Source: Siphonodentalium dalli
Taxonomy: Eukaryota > Mollusca > Scaphopoda > Gadilida > Siphonodentaliidae
NCBI GenBank assembly: GCA_032622095.1
Contig: CP136068.1
Span: 116,731,509-116,795,508 of the forward strand
Length of the DNA: 64,000 nucleotides
Reading direction: 5' to 3'
Both the position numbers and the translations under genes were made by a program. The notes below the pieces were generated by a model. That model was not told the DNA's origin. It saw nothing but the letters and a program-made list of their open reading frames with translations, and made no database searches. This document shows, in pieces, positions 43,476-55,051 of the stretch (position 1 is the first letter of the stretch; each line of letters begins with the position of its first letter).

Positions 43476-45990
43476 ATAAGAATGGTATAAAGTGCACCCA
43501 GTGTTGTCCAGTTTGTTTTTTAGACTACTTGATGCATGACAGTATTGACTTGTAAACAAGTTATATGAACATTTTACCAAATTTCCACTGATTTTCAGTA
43601 ATCACCTGAAAACTGTATCAAAATAATAAAATATCAATTTTGGCAAAACATTTATGCTAAATAATACTGGATCCACAAGATCTTATACATCTCACACCAT
43701 GGCTTGTAACAAATTTATCAGCGTCCACGTGGCTTTGATGTGAAATTTAATTTTGTGTCCATAAACAAACAATAAATACAACTAAATAAAACAAACAAAA
43801 ATTAACACTGGATGTTGCTTTAAATAGGATTCAACAATTTCTAGCATGATGAGATTTCCATGTTTTTGCCTCTAATTATGTCTGTCTGATTAGGTAAAGT
43901 GAGTAGATATTAATGCTATAAATGAATAGCTTTTTTCATTTATTTACATTAAAGTTTATTCATGTGCTACATAACTGTCCAGTTTCATCTGGAACCAGTA
44001 GCTTTGGTACATGGCAATGTGTTCGGATGTAAAAGGCGAATTCCCGAGAGTTGGTTCGTAATCTGGATTTCTGAGAAGCATCATGCCTATATCCACACTA
44101 ACTACCGCCTCAGCACTGCCCTACGTGTCATACACACCTTAACAATGATGCTGATCACTCTGAGGCAATTACATTGCAGAAATGTTGCAAGAGGAAAAAA
44201 ATTGTGACCACTTGGAAAAAAAGTTACTTTTTTCGCGGCTGAACCATCCACCCACCCCGGCATACTGTATGGAAAACAGTGAATGATCCCCCCCCCAGAG
44301 CTAAAAAAAATAAAAATACAATGATCGTCTCAGATAAAGAGCGTCCTTGCTTTCGTTTCCCAAAATCAGTATATAATAAAGAGCGTTCGCAATTTATTAG
44401 CGTTCTCTATGATGAGCGTACTCGTTTTCAATATAAAATTGGCATATAGGACTTTATATTTTATTTTTTGCCGGATTATGGATAATTGACATTTTTGCAT
44501 ATAAATGTAGAACACACACAACAGGCTATAATATATTAATAGGAGTCACGTGATATATTTTCATATTGTTTTGGGTTATATACTGTAACTCGCCTTGGAT
44601 ACCGTCACGACAGGCCGTCAGCAAAAATTAATGTAATTCGTAAATCAACGTGCAAAAAACAAAACAAAAAAAAACCTCCCAATTAATTCTCAAAACGGTA
44701 TCTAGAGTGCGGTGGAGTGGTTCCAAAATCAATCTATTCGGTTCCCCAGGTGTAACGATTAAATAATCATTTAGGAGTGATTCTCATATTCTTTGCTGAG
44801 ACCCCTGTCAACCTTAATTGTGTTACCACATAATCCAATTTAGATTTTTTCCCTTCAATAGAAACACGGCGCCCCTCCGACGTTAACGTCTGGATAATTA
44901 GTTGTTACACCGACCTGCTATGCCCCATGACTAAGTCCATGCGCAATTTGGATGTGACAATTTAGCCGTGGCGGCTGTGTCGTCCGCTGGCAATTCAGGG
45001 GACAGAAAATGGTGAGGTTGTAAGAGACGTACAACTCGACTTCACGCCAACGGCACATCGGCAACCAAATAAACCAATTATTTTGTGCTTCTTGAGACAG
45101 CGCAATTCCCATATCAACAATGAATCAAATATCCTATTTATCCACCTGACGTTGTACAGAGAGACCACTGCTACATTCGCCAGCCTGGTGTTGTCCAGGG
45201 AGTTGTATTTTCTGAATACCACCGTTGATACATCAGGATCTAAGTTTCGCGAAGCCAACTTTTGTTCGATGTAACATTTTTGTTCTCATGTTTTGACAAT
45301 GGTACCACTAAGGATGGAAAACACATTTCCCATCTTCACCGTAGTGCCAAGTTACAACCCAAGACCACACAATCATAGCTTTATGGTCCATGCATTACGG
45401 CAAGATTATTCACTTTCACATCTTAAACACACATAAATGTACATCTGTGGTGTTACCATGCATCAGCAGTTTCCCTAGTTAACATATTCTTATCCCAAAG
45501 TGTTGGCGACATAATTATACCGGCACATCCATCCTGCATGGACACAACTTTCGGTCCCCTGTGTATCTCGTATGTACAACTTTAATAGGCGCATACTAAA
45601 CTAAGTCCTCGGGGTGTCGATGTTGCTGTGACTCCGGTCCGGTCCGGTCAACCAAGTGGTATGTCTGGCAGGTATGTCTTCATAAAATCGCTGCACAGGG
45701 CAGGTAGAAATGTGATTCTGAGGGTTATCATCATGGCTTGTCCATGGGGTTTAGTGCTGGCAATCTATGACGGGGTTCTTGGTTATTGATTATAGAGGTC
45801 ATCGTCCGACCAACCAACACAGGGTGATCAACCGTCAGACAGGGTCTTTCCGGGAATCAATTAATAATAAGAGATATAAAACTGATCCACTATTCAAAAA
45901 TATGGAAATTCTAAAATTTGAAGATATGCATGGTTAGCCTATATGAAAATCTCATAATCCACGATTGGTTTCACGCTAACTTCGGGAATA
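43476..45990. other. Unassigned DNA; paired AAAGAGCG motif inside
   Basis: No gene recognised. Contains a short poly-C tract (44288), the paired motif at 44336 and 44378, and the minus-strand ORF 44995-45258 of 87 codons, which has no motif I know. Confidence 0.4.
44336..44387. repeat. Paired AAAGAGCG motif
   Basis: AAAGAGCGTCC at 44336 and AAAGAGCGTTCGC at 44378, 42 bp apart, with 'gtttccc' and 'cagtatataat' between. Same layout as at 14502, 16986, 31796 and 52702. Confidence 0.7.
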
Positions 45991-46002
45991 CCTAAGATTG
46001 TT

Positions 46003-46145
46003 TTGTTTTCCAGAAGATTTACCAGAACATAATGATCTTAAAGATCTCCCAACAAGACCAATGTTTAAAATCGATTTTTCTCGAACAATGCTATCTACTT
46101 ACCAAATGAAGCCAAATTTATTTATTTTTGAAACAAATGTAAAAT
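46003..46145. repeat. Duplicated segment Z1 at the array edge
   Basis: 'cttaaagatctccca', 'cgaccaatgtt'-like and 'tttaccaaa' blocks are shared with 46800-46935. On the plus strand both copies read LKDLPxRPMxKxDxSR and YQ.xP. Z1 is preceded by TTGTTTTCCAG, a good acceptor. Protein not recognised. Confidence 0.5.
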
Positions 46146-46556
46146 TTCTTCATTGTAACCACAAACATATACAATTGAAAATATCATAGTCATATCTTCA
46201 TACTAACCACCAACATATACAATTTAAACTATAGTAATATCTTCATTGTAACCACCATCGTCTATAATTGAAAATATCATAGTCATATCTTAATTGTAAG
46301 CACCAACATATACGATTGACAATATCATAGTCATTTCTTAATTGTAACCACCAACATCTACAATTGAAAATAGCATAGCCACAGTCATATCTTCGTTGTA
46401 ACCACCAATATCTACAATTGAAAATATAGTCACATATCATAATCATAACATTCAATGTAACCACCAACATCTACATTTGAAAATATCGTAGTCATATCTT
46501 CATCGTAACCACAAATATTTACTATTGAAAATATCATAGTCATAGCATAATTATAG

Positions 46557-46790
46557 TCATATCGTCATTGTAACCACCAACATATTCGATTGAAAAGATA
46601 AGTCATAGTCATATCTATGAAATATCATAGACATAGTAAAATCTTCATTGTAACCACCAACATCTACAGTTGAACGTATCTGCTTGGTTCGCCACTGATG
46701 GTTGTCACCCATCGTGAGTTCCATCTGGCAGGTTAACCCATGTATCAGTGGTGCCAACTTGTCCGAGACGTGCTTCTTAAATTATTTTCC
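46557..46790 (-). pseudogene. Unique segment in the array, related to the ORF at 52 kb
   Basis: On the minus strand reads FKKHVSDKLAPLIHGLTC, then MGDNHQWR and directly into the 16-residue repeat (STVDVGGYNED). The same order appears in the ORF at 51914-52435. The two copies differ at third codon positions slightly more than at first and second positions (my rough tally is 10 of 18), a weak hint of past coding. Confidence 0.45.
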
Positions 46791-46799
46791 AAAGATGTA

Positions 46800-46935
46800 G
46801 AATCAATTAGAAGATAGACTTAAAGATCTCCCAGTACGACCAATGTTGAAAGTTGATCTTTCTCGAATGATCATATCTATTTACCAAACGGAGCCATTTG
46901 TTTTCTTTTCGAGACATGTAAAACAAAATGTATTG
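46800..46935. repeat. Duplicated segment Z2
   Basis: Second copy of 46003-46145, followed again by the 48-bp array. Confidence 0.5.
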
Positions 46936-49114
46936 CAACCACCAACATCTGCGATGGAAATATAATTGTCATATTCATATCTTCAATGTAACCACCAACG
47001 TCTATAACTCAAAATATCATAGTCATATCTTCATTGCAACCACCAACATCTGCGATTGAAAAGATAATAGTCATAGTCATATATTCAATGTAACCACCAA
47101 CATCTACAATTGAAAACATCATAGTCATATCTTCGTTGTAACCACCAACATCTATTATTGGAAATATCATAGTCATATATCTTCATTGTAACCACCAACA
47201 TTTACGATTGAAAATACTAGTATTAGTCATATCAATGAAAATATAATAGTCAGTCATATCTTCATTGTAACCACCAACATCTTTAATTGGAAATATAGTC
47301 ATATCTTCACTGTATCTCCAACATCTAAAATGAAAATACCTTAGTCGTAGCCATACCTTCATTGTAACCACCGACATATACAATTGAAATAGCATAGTCA
47401 TAATTTCATTGCAAATGCCAAGATCTACGATTGAAAAGACAATAGTCATAGTCATATCTTCATTGTAACCACCAACATCTACAATTGGAAATATCACAGT
47501 TATATCATAGTCATGTCTTAGTTGTAACCACCAACATTTACGATTGAAAAGATACTAGTATTAGTCTTATCAATGACAATATAATAGTCATATCTTCATT
47601 GTACTCACCAACATTTTTAATTGAAAATTTCATAGTCATATCTTCATTGTAACCACCAACATTTATGATTGAAAAGATACTAGTATTAGTCATATCAATG
47701 AAAATATAGTAGTCATAGTCATATCTTCATTGTAACCACCAACATCTTTAATTGAAAATATCATAGTCATATCTTCATTGTAACCACCAACATTTATGAT
47801 TGAAAAGATACTAGTATTAGTCATATCAATGAAAATATAGTAGTCATAGTCATATCTTCATTGTAGCCACCAACATCTTTAATTGAAAATATCATCGTCA
47901 TATATTCATTGTAACCACCATAATTTATGATTGAAAAGATACTAGTATTAGTCATATCAATGAAAATTTAGTAGTCATAGTCATATCTTCATTGCAAATA
48001 CCAAGATCTACAATTGAAAATAGCTTAGTCATAGTCATCTATCTTCATACTAACCTGGCACCAACATATACGATTTAAAATATAGCAAATGTCTTCATTG
48101 TAACTACCGACATCTACGATTTAAAATATAGTAATGTCTTCATTGTAACCACCAACATATACGATTTAAAATATAGTAATGTCTTCATTGTAACTACCAA
48201 CATATACGATTTAAAATATAGTAATGTATTCATTGTAACCACCAACATATACGATTTAAAATATAGTAATATCTTCATTGTAACTACCAACATATACGAT
48301 TTAAAATATAGTAATGTCTTCATTGTAACTACCAACATATACCATTGTAAATATCATAGTCATATCTTCATTGTAACTACCAACATATACCATTTAAAAT
48401 ATAGTTGTAACTACCAACATATACGATTGAAAATATCATAGTCATATCTTCATTGTAACTACCAACATATACGATTTAAAATATAGTAATGTCTTCATTG
48501 TAACTACCAACATATACGATTGAAAATATCATAGTCATATCTCCATTGTAACTACCAACATATACGATTTAAAATATAGTAATGTCTTCATTGTAACTAC
48601 CAACATATACGATTTAAAATATAGTAATGTCTTCATTGTAACCACCAACATATACGATTGTAAATATCATAGTCATATCTTCATTGTAACTACCAACATC
48701 TAAAATTGAAAATAACATAGTCATATCTTCATTGTAACCACGAACATCTACGATCTAAAATATAGTAATGTCTTCATTGTAACCACCAACATATACGATT
48801 GAAAATATCATAGTCATATCTTCATTGTAACTTCCAACATCTAAAATTAAAAATTGCATAGTCCTAGCATAGCCATATCTTCATTGTAACCACGATATCT
48901 GCAATTGAACATAGCATAGTCATATCTTCATTGTAACTACCAACATATACGACTTAAAATATAGTAATGTCTTCAATGTAACTACCAACATATACGATTG
49001 TAAATATCGTAGTCATATCTTCATTGTAACTACCAACATATACGACTTAAAATATCATAGTCATAGCCATATCTTCATTGTAACTACCAACATCTAAAAA
49101 TTGAAAATAGCATA

Positions 49115-49842
49115 CCTTACTCGTATTTAAATTCGCGAAGTACTATTTGTCACTCAGTTTTGAATTCGCACACTTTGAATTCGCACACCATGGTGCGCGA
49201 GTTCAAAACTTACAAACATATTTCCTTGAAAGACTTGTATCTGGTGACAGTTTCAGTTCTTAATGGTTCCTGAAGATACATGTCTATATTAAAGACCAAG
49301 CATGACACCGAGTTGATTGTAACTGCATTAACATTCTGTTGAAAAGATTGGTGGTTATATGCTCCAAACAATCATGTTCAAATTCATGGTTATGGGCATT
49401 ATTGAAATGATCTCGAAAGAAGTAAAATCACAGCCGCGTATAGGTAATTGACTTTGAGAAAATCATTATTTAGCTGCGTGTATTTCAAATAGTTGGATTG
49501 GCAGACACGTATTGATATAACTCTGGTTGTATGACCACGGTGTCACTCCAGTGATGTGGATATGGAGACGTGGTTTCTTATTTCTTGCAAGCATTATTAC
49601 ATCGAATATGCTGTTACCATGATTTACATAATGGTCTTTAGATTGCATATATATGCCCGCATGTAAATATAATGTAATCAGCCCAACCTTCCGTAATGTG
49701 TGCCACTCATATACACGTACAGCCCTCTGAGTTTCCCTGTTTGGTATACACTCGGGAGTCTTACTATTTTCGCTCAGTTTAAAATTCGCGCACCGACGGA
49801 TGCGCGAAAAATATTGCTGCGCGAATTTAAATATGTGTAAGG
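49115..49842. mobile_element. MITE inside the 48-bp array, 728 bp, TA duplication
   Basis: Inverted ends CCTTACWCRTATTTAAATTC (W and R mark differences), flanked by TA at 49113-49114 and 49843-49844. Deleting it with one TA restores 'atagcatagtcctagcatag', a string found intact at about 49952. Next to each end are sequences like 'cagttt.aaattcgc'. TA duplication suggests a Tc1/mariner-type element; no transposase inside. Confidence 0.8.
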
Positions 49843-49844
49843 TA

Positions 49845-50120
49845 GTCCTAGCATAGTCATAGTCATAATTTTATTGTAACCACCAACACATACGATCGAA
49901 AATATCACAGTCATATCTTCATTGTAACTACCAACATCTAAAATTGAAAATAGCATAGTCCTAGCATAGTCAGGCATATCTTCATTGTAATCACCGACAT
50001 AGTACGATTGAAAATAACATATTCATAGCCATATCTTCAATGTAACCACCAACATCTACAATTGAACATATCATAGTCATATCTTCATTGCAACCACCAA
50101 CATCTACAATTGAACATATA
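49845..50120 (-). repeat. 48-bp array continuation
   Basis: About five more units after the MITE, with the VDVGGYNED frame partly legible on the minus strand. Confidence 0.85.
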
Positions 50121-50127
50121 AGAAATG

Positions 50128-50258
50128 AACGGCGGTTTCAATGTGGTCATGGGATTTTGACCGCGAGAAAAATTCAGCAAACTGCATGAAGGGGTTCATG
50201 CGGAGTTTGCTGAATTTTTATCGCGGTCAAAACCCATGACCACGTTGAATCCGCCGTT
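50128..50258. repeat. 131-bp hairpin at the array end
   Basis: Arms start AACGGCGGTTTCAATGTGGT and turn at 'tgaaggggttca' near 50193. Few mismatches. It lies immediately upstream of a Helitron 5' end. Confidence 0.85.
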
Positions 50259-50263
50259 TATTA

Positions 50264-50935
50264 TCTATTATATATTTTGGGAGATCTGTCTGTGTGCGTG
50301 TGTGTGTGAGGGTGCGTGTGTGTATGTATGTGTGAGGGTGTGTGTGTGTGTGTCTGTCTGTCTGTTCGCGATGGACTCGAAAACGGCAGAGCCGATTTCG
50401 ATGAAACTTGGTATGTGGGGGTACTTTCGGCCGTGGACTGGCATGGGCCTGTTAATTTGCCCGTCCGACGTGACCTTGACCTTGAAATCGGGTCATTTCA
50501 AGTCGAACGCCCGAGTATCACGGGATTTCGATGAAAATTAGTGTCTGGGGATACTTTCGTATGGGAAGTGTCGTAAGCCTATTAGTTTGCCCGTGCGACG
50601 TGACCTTGAAATGGGGTCAATTCAAGGTCAAATCGCGAATTTTGATGGGATTTCGACGAAATTTGATACGTGGGGTTACTTTTGTCCACTGGGTGTTTTG
50701 GACGGGTCGAGTCGTGACCCCGACCTGACCTTGACCTTCAAAATGATCAATTCGAGGTCAAATCGGGTAAAACCGGATGGATTTCGACGGGTACTTTTGT
50801 CGGGTACTTTTGTCCGGGCAGTGTTTTGGACGACTCAAATCGTGACCATCAAAATGGACTATTCAAGGTCAAATCACGCAATTCGCCGAAAGACAGAGGG
50901 GAAACAGCCCGGACGAAGTCGGGTCCACCTGCTAG
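50264..50935 (+). mobile_element. Non-autonomous Helitron, 672 bp
   Basis: Begins TCTATTATATATTTTGGGAG after an A, followed by a tg/tctg microsatellite. Ends with hairpin GCCCGGACGAAGTCGGGT, then CTGCTAG before T. The body has at least three copies of a 'cgatgaaa.ttggt/atac..ggg.tactttcg' plus 'gtgaccttga.....ggtca' unit. No coding domains. Confidence 0.8.
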
Positions 50936-51913
50936 TTTATATTTATATACTTAAATTCATTATGAACTAGGATTGTCTGTCTTTCACACTATTTATTCAA
51001 CTTTAAATGAACGCATGTAGTTCAGTTCGGACAGTTCGAATCCTCCCTTTTTAGAAAACCAAACATTGTGAGAATCAGTTGACGGAGAGCGGAAAAACGC
51101 AATTTCACAGTAAAGTATACACATATGACTAAATGTCTTGTTTAGCCTGTAATGAATGTAGACGTGTTGATTTCAAGAATCATAATATTTGAAACTAACA
51201 ATAAATTTCGGCTGTGGATAAGAAATTGACAACACGCCGTTCCACCATAATGATATAGTTGTAAGGTCGGGGGAATATTTGTAGCGGCAAGGAAATGATC
51301 AAACTCTACTGAGTTGCAAGGTTATTTGAACATCAACGCTTAGTAACACGAAACGTATTGTATGGTCGCTCGGTTGTGCATTTGTCTGTGGTATTTCAAT
51401 ATTAGCTGCAGTATAATGCTATTGTGCAACTATGTGGTCCACGGTGCTCATGTAAGAAGACCCAATAGGAACGAATTTAAGTCGGTCGCAACACTATATT
51501 ACGCACAACGCATTTCAATTGCAAATTGAAAACGATAATTATATAAATGAGCAAACACCAATGTTCGCGATGTTTCGAAAGTTGTGGGGTTATAAACAGA
51601 GTGTCGTCTTTGTATTATAACATAGCTGTGAGGTGAGAGATCTCCGCACATTGTACTTCCCATGGCAACAATTGTCGAAATGTGGGTTGTGTAATCAGAG
51701 CAGATGAGTTTTAGGTGAAGGGTAACAACACCGATTATAGACCAAAACAAATTTATTGCCAAATCCGGACGTGCTGAATACTCAAGCAGTCGTTCTTGTC
51801 CGACAATCCCCTGTGGTTTCCGGGATCAATGTGTTCATAAACATTTGAACGACATTGAGAGTGACATCATGTTACGTTCATAGGTTTATGAACACATTGA
51901 CTCGGGGGCGTGT
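50936..51913. other. Unassigned DNA
   Basis: No gene, repeat array or inverted repeat recognised. Confidence 0.4.
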
Positions 51914-52435
51914 CTACCGTAACGCTATGGGAAAATCGGAAGCGATATTAGGTGTACGTAAATATATAGTCATATCTTCATAGTAACTACCAACATCGAA
52001 AATTGAAAATAGTATAGTCCTAGTCATTCCTTCATTATAACCACCAATATCTACAATTGAACATATCATAGTCATATCTTTATTGTAACCATCAACATCT
52101 ACGATTGGAAATATCATAGTCATATCTGCATTGTAACCACCAACATCGACACTTGAAAATATATGATTGGCCCGCCACTGATGGTTGTCACCCATTATGA
52201 TCTCCCTCAGACAGGCTAACCCATGTATCATGGGTGCCAACTTGTCCAAAACATGCTTCTTAAATCCCATCCTGATTATCTTATGAAGTTCCTTGTTCAA
52301 GTATGAACGAAGTGGGCCCCCAGTGTGGTAACCATGTGGTGTCACTATGAGGACATCCAACTTCAATTTCTCCGGTACCCAACCAATTCGGACACCAGCT
52401 GTGATCCAATCAATCGGACAGTGGTGGGCATACAA
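51914..52435 (-). CDS. 173-codon ORF with 16-residue repeats, unknown function
   Basis: The longest clean ORF outside recognised transposon proteins. The first ~95 residues are unique: HHCPIDWITAGVRIGW, LKLDVLIVTPHGYH, GGPLRSYLNKELHKI, DKLAPMIHGLAC, MGDNHQWR. They are followed by four repeats of about 16 residues (FSSVDVGGYNADMTM, FPIVDVDGYNKDMTM, CSIVDIGGYNEGMT, FSIFDVGSYYEDMT). The N-terminal half recurs in decayed form inside the array at 46.6 kb. No signal peptide or membrane segment is evident. I do not recognise the family. It may be a terminal exon, a transposon protein or a chance ORF; the start codon is unproven. Confidence 0.35.
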   Translation of the reverse strand: MYAHHCPIDWITAGVRIGWVPEKLKLDVLIVTPHGYHTGGPLRSYLNKELHKIIRMGFKKHVLDKLAPMIHGLACLREIIMGDNHQWRANHIFSSVDVGGYNADMTMIFPIVDVDGYNKDMTMICSIVDIGGYNEGMTRTILFSIFDVGSYYEDMTIYLRTPNIASDFPIALR

Positions 52436-53394
52436 CTGTCACGGATATCTCAACATTTAGCTAATCAAAAATTAAAGATACGGGTGGTGTTGGCGGTGGG
52501 TATGCTGTTAAAATATTCACCTCCGTCAAAAACCGCCATAAACAGAAAGTATAGTAAAATATAGAAGATTTTGTTCTTATACCAATCGGAAATATGGCAT
52601 AAACAGTATGTTATTGTCAAATATTTTTCCTCTGTTATGTAAACAAAAGCAAAAAACGTTACAAAACCAAGCTTTTGTTTAGATCCGGATATAGTAAACA
52701 TAAAGAGCGTTATTTGTTACTGTTTTCCTGATATGGAAATAATAAAGAGCGTTTATATCATTTGTGTGTGATTAACCAATATAATTGCGCTGTGTTATGT
52801 AAACAGAAGCAAAACTTCTGTACCACGAGCAGGCTCTTGTTTACGTAAGTACACCACCGTACGTCTTGACGACAATATACTATTTACGCGCTGATTATGT
52901 TGGCATATGAATAGAACTATATATATTTTAATATTCCTTCCGTTGATGGCGATTTGAACAAATATGAATATTTCTGCAACGAACGCCGCCCATGCCTTTA
53001 ACATGCAAGGTTGGAATCCCACTCAGGGGGCACCACCCACAGCCAGTCCATCGACTGCTCATTCTCTATGAGTTTTCTGCTGTTATCGTGCACCGCTATG
53101 GCTGTGTTGGTTGTACAATGAGTCTTGACGCCAACACACGCATCATCTATTTCTATTTCTTATATTTCTACAGCCAAAGTGAAAATGTCAATGGATGCAC
53201 ACATTGGTGACCAAACACCTGGGATTCCAAATATATCGCCAGCCTTCCTCTGGTCTTCTTCGAAAGACACCTTCACCCTCTTCTCTGTGATAATAAGGGC
53301 TACCAATGTATTATCGATTTTATTTGGCTCCTGTGTGCGCGTGTGGATTAATCGGAGCCCATTCATCATCAGTATTAGTTGAATTGTTTGGTAT
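52436..53394. other. Unassigned DNA with a short direct repeat and paired AAAGAGCG
   Basis: 'tgttatgtaaacaaaagcaa' (52634) recurs as tgttatgtaaacagaagcaa (52793), and both are followed about 25 bp later by 'ttttgttta/cttgtttac'. The paired motif at 52702 and 52744 lies between the two copies. No gene recognised. Confidence 0.5.
52702..52753. repeat. Paired AAAGAGCGTT motif
   Basis: AAAGAGCGTT at 52702 and 52744, 42 bp apart. The preceding 12-14 bp are also similar (ggatatagtaaacata, tgatatggaaataata), so each site is a tandem dimer of a ~42-bp unit. Confidence 0.75.
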
Positions 53395-53723
53395 TCTATT
53401 ATATATTTTGGAATTTCTGTGTGTATGCATGAATGTATGTATGTAAGTGTGTTATAGACTCGAAAATTGCTCGACCGATCCAACTGATAATTTGGTATGT
53501 ACATGTATGCCTACTTTGATCCCGGGAACAATATATGAGCGGGTCTAATTTCACGTGCGATCGTGTCATTGACCTTGACCTCGCTCATATACGCTCATAT
53601 ATATATGCATGTTTCTGGGCCGGTCGAACAATAGTTTGTCCAGACGCTGGATATTCTGCCCAGACGGAGGCGATCACAAAGAAATCCCTAAATAGCCCGG
53701 ACAAAGTCGGGCACATCAGCTAG
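53395..53723 (+). mobile_element. Non-autonomous Helitron, 329 bp
   Basis: Begins TCTATTATATATTTTGGAAT, has a tatg microsatellite, and ends with hairpin GCCCGGACAAAGTCGGGC, then CAGCTAG before T. The base before the start is T rather than A, so the start may be off by one or two bases. Same family as 50264. Confidence 0.75.
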
Positions 53724-54424
53724 TAAGATATATTTTTGACTTCAGTGTTCAGTGAAACAACGATGTAGTATCTTGGTGATAATGTTACAAAGGCCAGACA
53801 ATGTGGTTAGACATATTGCCCTTTGTGTGTCGTCTCTTTCACAGAACACCGGTTATGGAACACTGGGATAACATTGATATTTACACTCACATGTCTGCGA
53901 GACTTGTATGACATTATGCCTCGTGAACAGGAGTAATATTTCGACCGAAAGTCTGGACAAGCAATCAAATAATACTACATTGTATTGTTGCTCAGAAACG
54001 CTAAGAATCGAGATCACTATATATCAATCATTCCAGGCAATACATCGATTATGCCAATCAATCACAATTTGACAAGGAAACACTCAGCGTAAAGTCAGCA
54101 CACTTTCGGCGCCCGGATTAATCGAGTTTATCAGTGCTGGTCTGACCGGAATGTTGTGGGGTCCATTCGATTTATCGATTCAAGATATCCGATCTTATGG
54201 AGCATTGCCTGATATATCAGCTTGTGTGCATGCTAGGTACGAACCTTAAGCTCTAGATGTGGCCTAACCTACGTGGAGTGGCATCTATGTGCGACATCAT
54301 ATTATTTGTTTTTCACATATTCATACACTACGTTCGTGAATGTGTGGTTTGGGTTTTGGTTTGCTGCGGTATATTGTCGTTTCAGGCGCTAGAACATATA
54401 TTCTAACATACTCTCGTACAAATT
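53724..54424. other. Unassigned DNA
   Basis: Nothing recognised. Confidence 0.4.
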
Positions 54425-54535
54425 AGGTTCATATTGAACTTAAACATTCACATAGGTTCATATTGAACTTAAACATTCACATAGGTTGATATTGAACTTA
54501 AACATTCACATAGGTTCATATTGGACTTATTTGAT
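54425..54535. repeat. 29-bp tandem repeat, about four units
   Basis: Unit AGGTTCATATTGAACTTAAA plus cattcacat. Each unit holds an inverted pair GGTTCA-tat-TGAACT. Additional isolated 'aggttca' strings follow near 54646 and 54679. Confidence 0.85.
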
Positions 54536-54839
54536 TCTGAAATAAAAGCCCACAGTGAACTTATACCTGTTATTCTGTGGTGCGGGCCACAGTGAAAACA
54601 CATTGCCATGATTCAAATTTAACCTATTTAAAACTGCATGCAAATAGGTTCACATTTTGCTTATGTTCTTGGAGAACAGGTTCATACATCAATGTTTTGG
54701 CGGCGGAGAGACACACAGCTCTAGCGTTAATTTCACTGGGAAGTTAACATGGTCAATGCAGGTAAAATCCACCATTGGGATCGTTTCCCGTTAAAAAAGC
54801 GGACACACTTGTCAAATAGGAAGCCGCATCAGTACAGTC

Positions 54840-55050
54840 GGTTATACCACCGCCGAGCGGCAGTGAAGTGGAAAGTTCTCTGCAATAATTCTCGTGTGAG
54901 TTCGAACCCACCCTTGGTGAGGAAACTCAGTTCCGTGTCCCAGACTGTGTGCATGTATGTGTGCTTGGGTATCGCAGTCAGATCGGATACCGATGTTAAT
55001 GGCTGCCCCGTGTACTACACATACACGATTTATTATGGGCACATCAAATA
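54840..55050 (+). repeat. tRNA-derived SINE-like sequence
   Basis: CGCCGAGCGGCAG near 54851 resembles an A box of the Leu/Ser type, and GAGTTCGAACCCA (54898-54910) is a strong B box at a fitting distance. A tRNA-unrelated body follows to 'catcaaataaa'. The overlapping ORF 54749-55051 is probably spurious. A database match to invertebrate SINE families would settle it. Confidence 0.5.
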
Positions 55051-55051
55051 A

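Larger units (their letters stand above)
46135..49114 (-). repeat. 48-bp/45-bp tandem array with coding character
   Basis: Plus-strand unit: TCTTCATTGTAACCACCAAC, then ATCTACAATTGAAAATATCATAGTCATA split as atctacaattgaaaat and atcatagtcata. On the minus strand 48 bp equals 16 codons, IFSIVDVGGYNEDMTM. About 48060-48660 uses a 45-bp variant (gatttaaaatatagtaatgt) whose VGSYNED frame contains a stop. Indels break the frame often, so the array is not one gene. A unique block at 46660-46935 lies inside it. Confidence 0.85.

Noticed and set aside
44995-45258. 87-codon minus-strand ORF as a host gene
   Set aside because: No recognisable motif, no splice context and no second copy; kept only as an unassigned stretch.
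50236-50970. Plus-strand ORFs over the Helitron (for example 50587-50970)
   Set aside because: They are chance frames through a GC-richer repeat body; frames do not persist in the related elements.
52325-52564. Plus-strand ORF opposite the 173-codon ORF
   Set aside because: The minus frame is longer, has a related copy at 46.6 kb in the same frame and leads into the peptide repeat; the plus frame contains stops in that copy.
54749-55051. 100-codon plus-strand ORF as a gene
   Set aside because: It spans a tRNA-derived SINE head with a clear B box and has no protein features.
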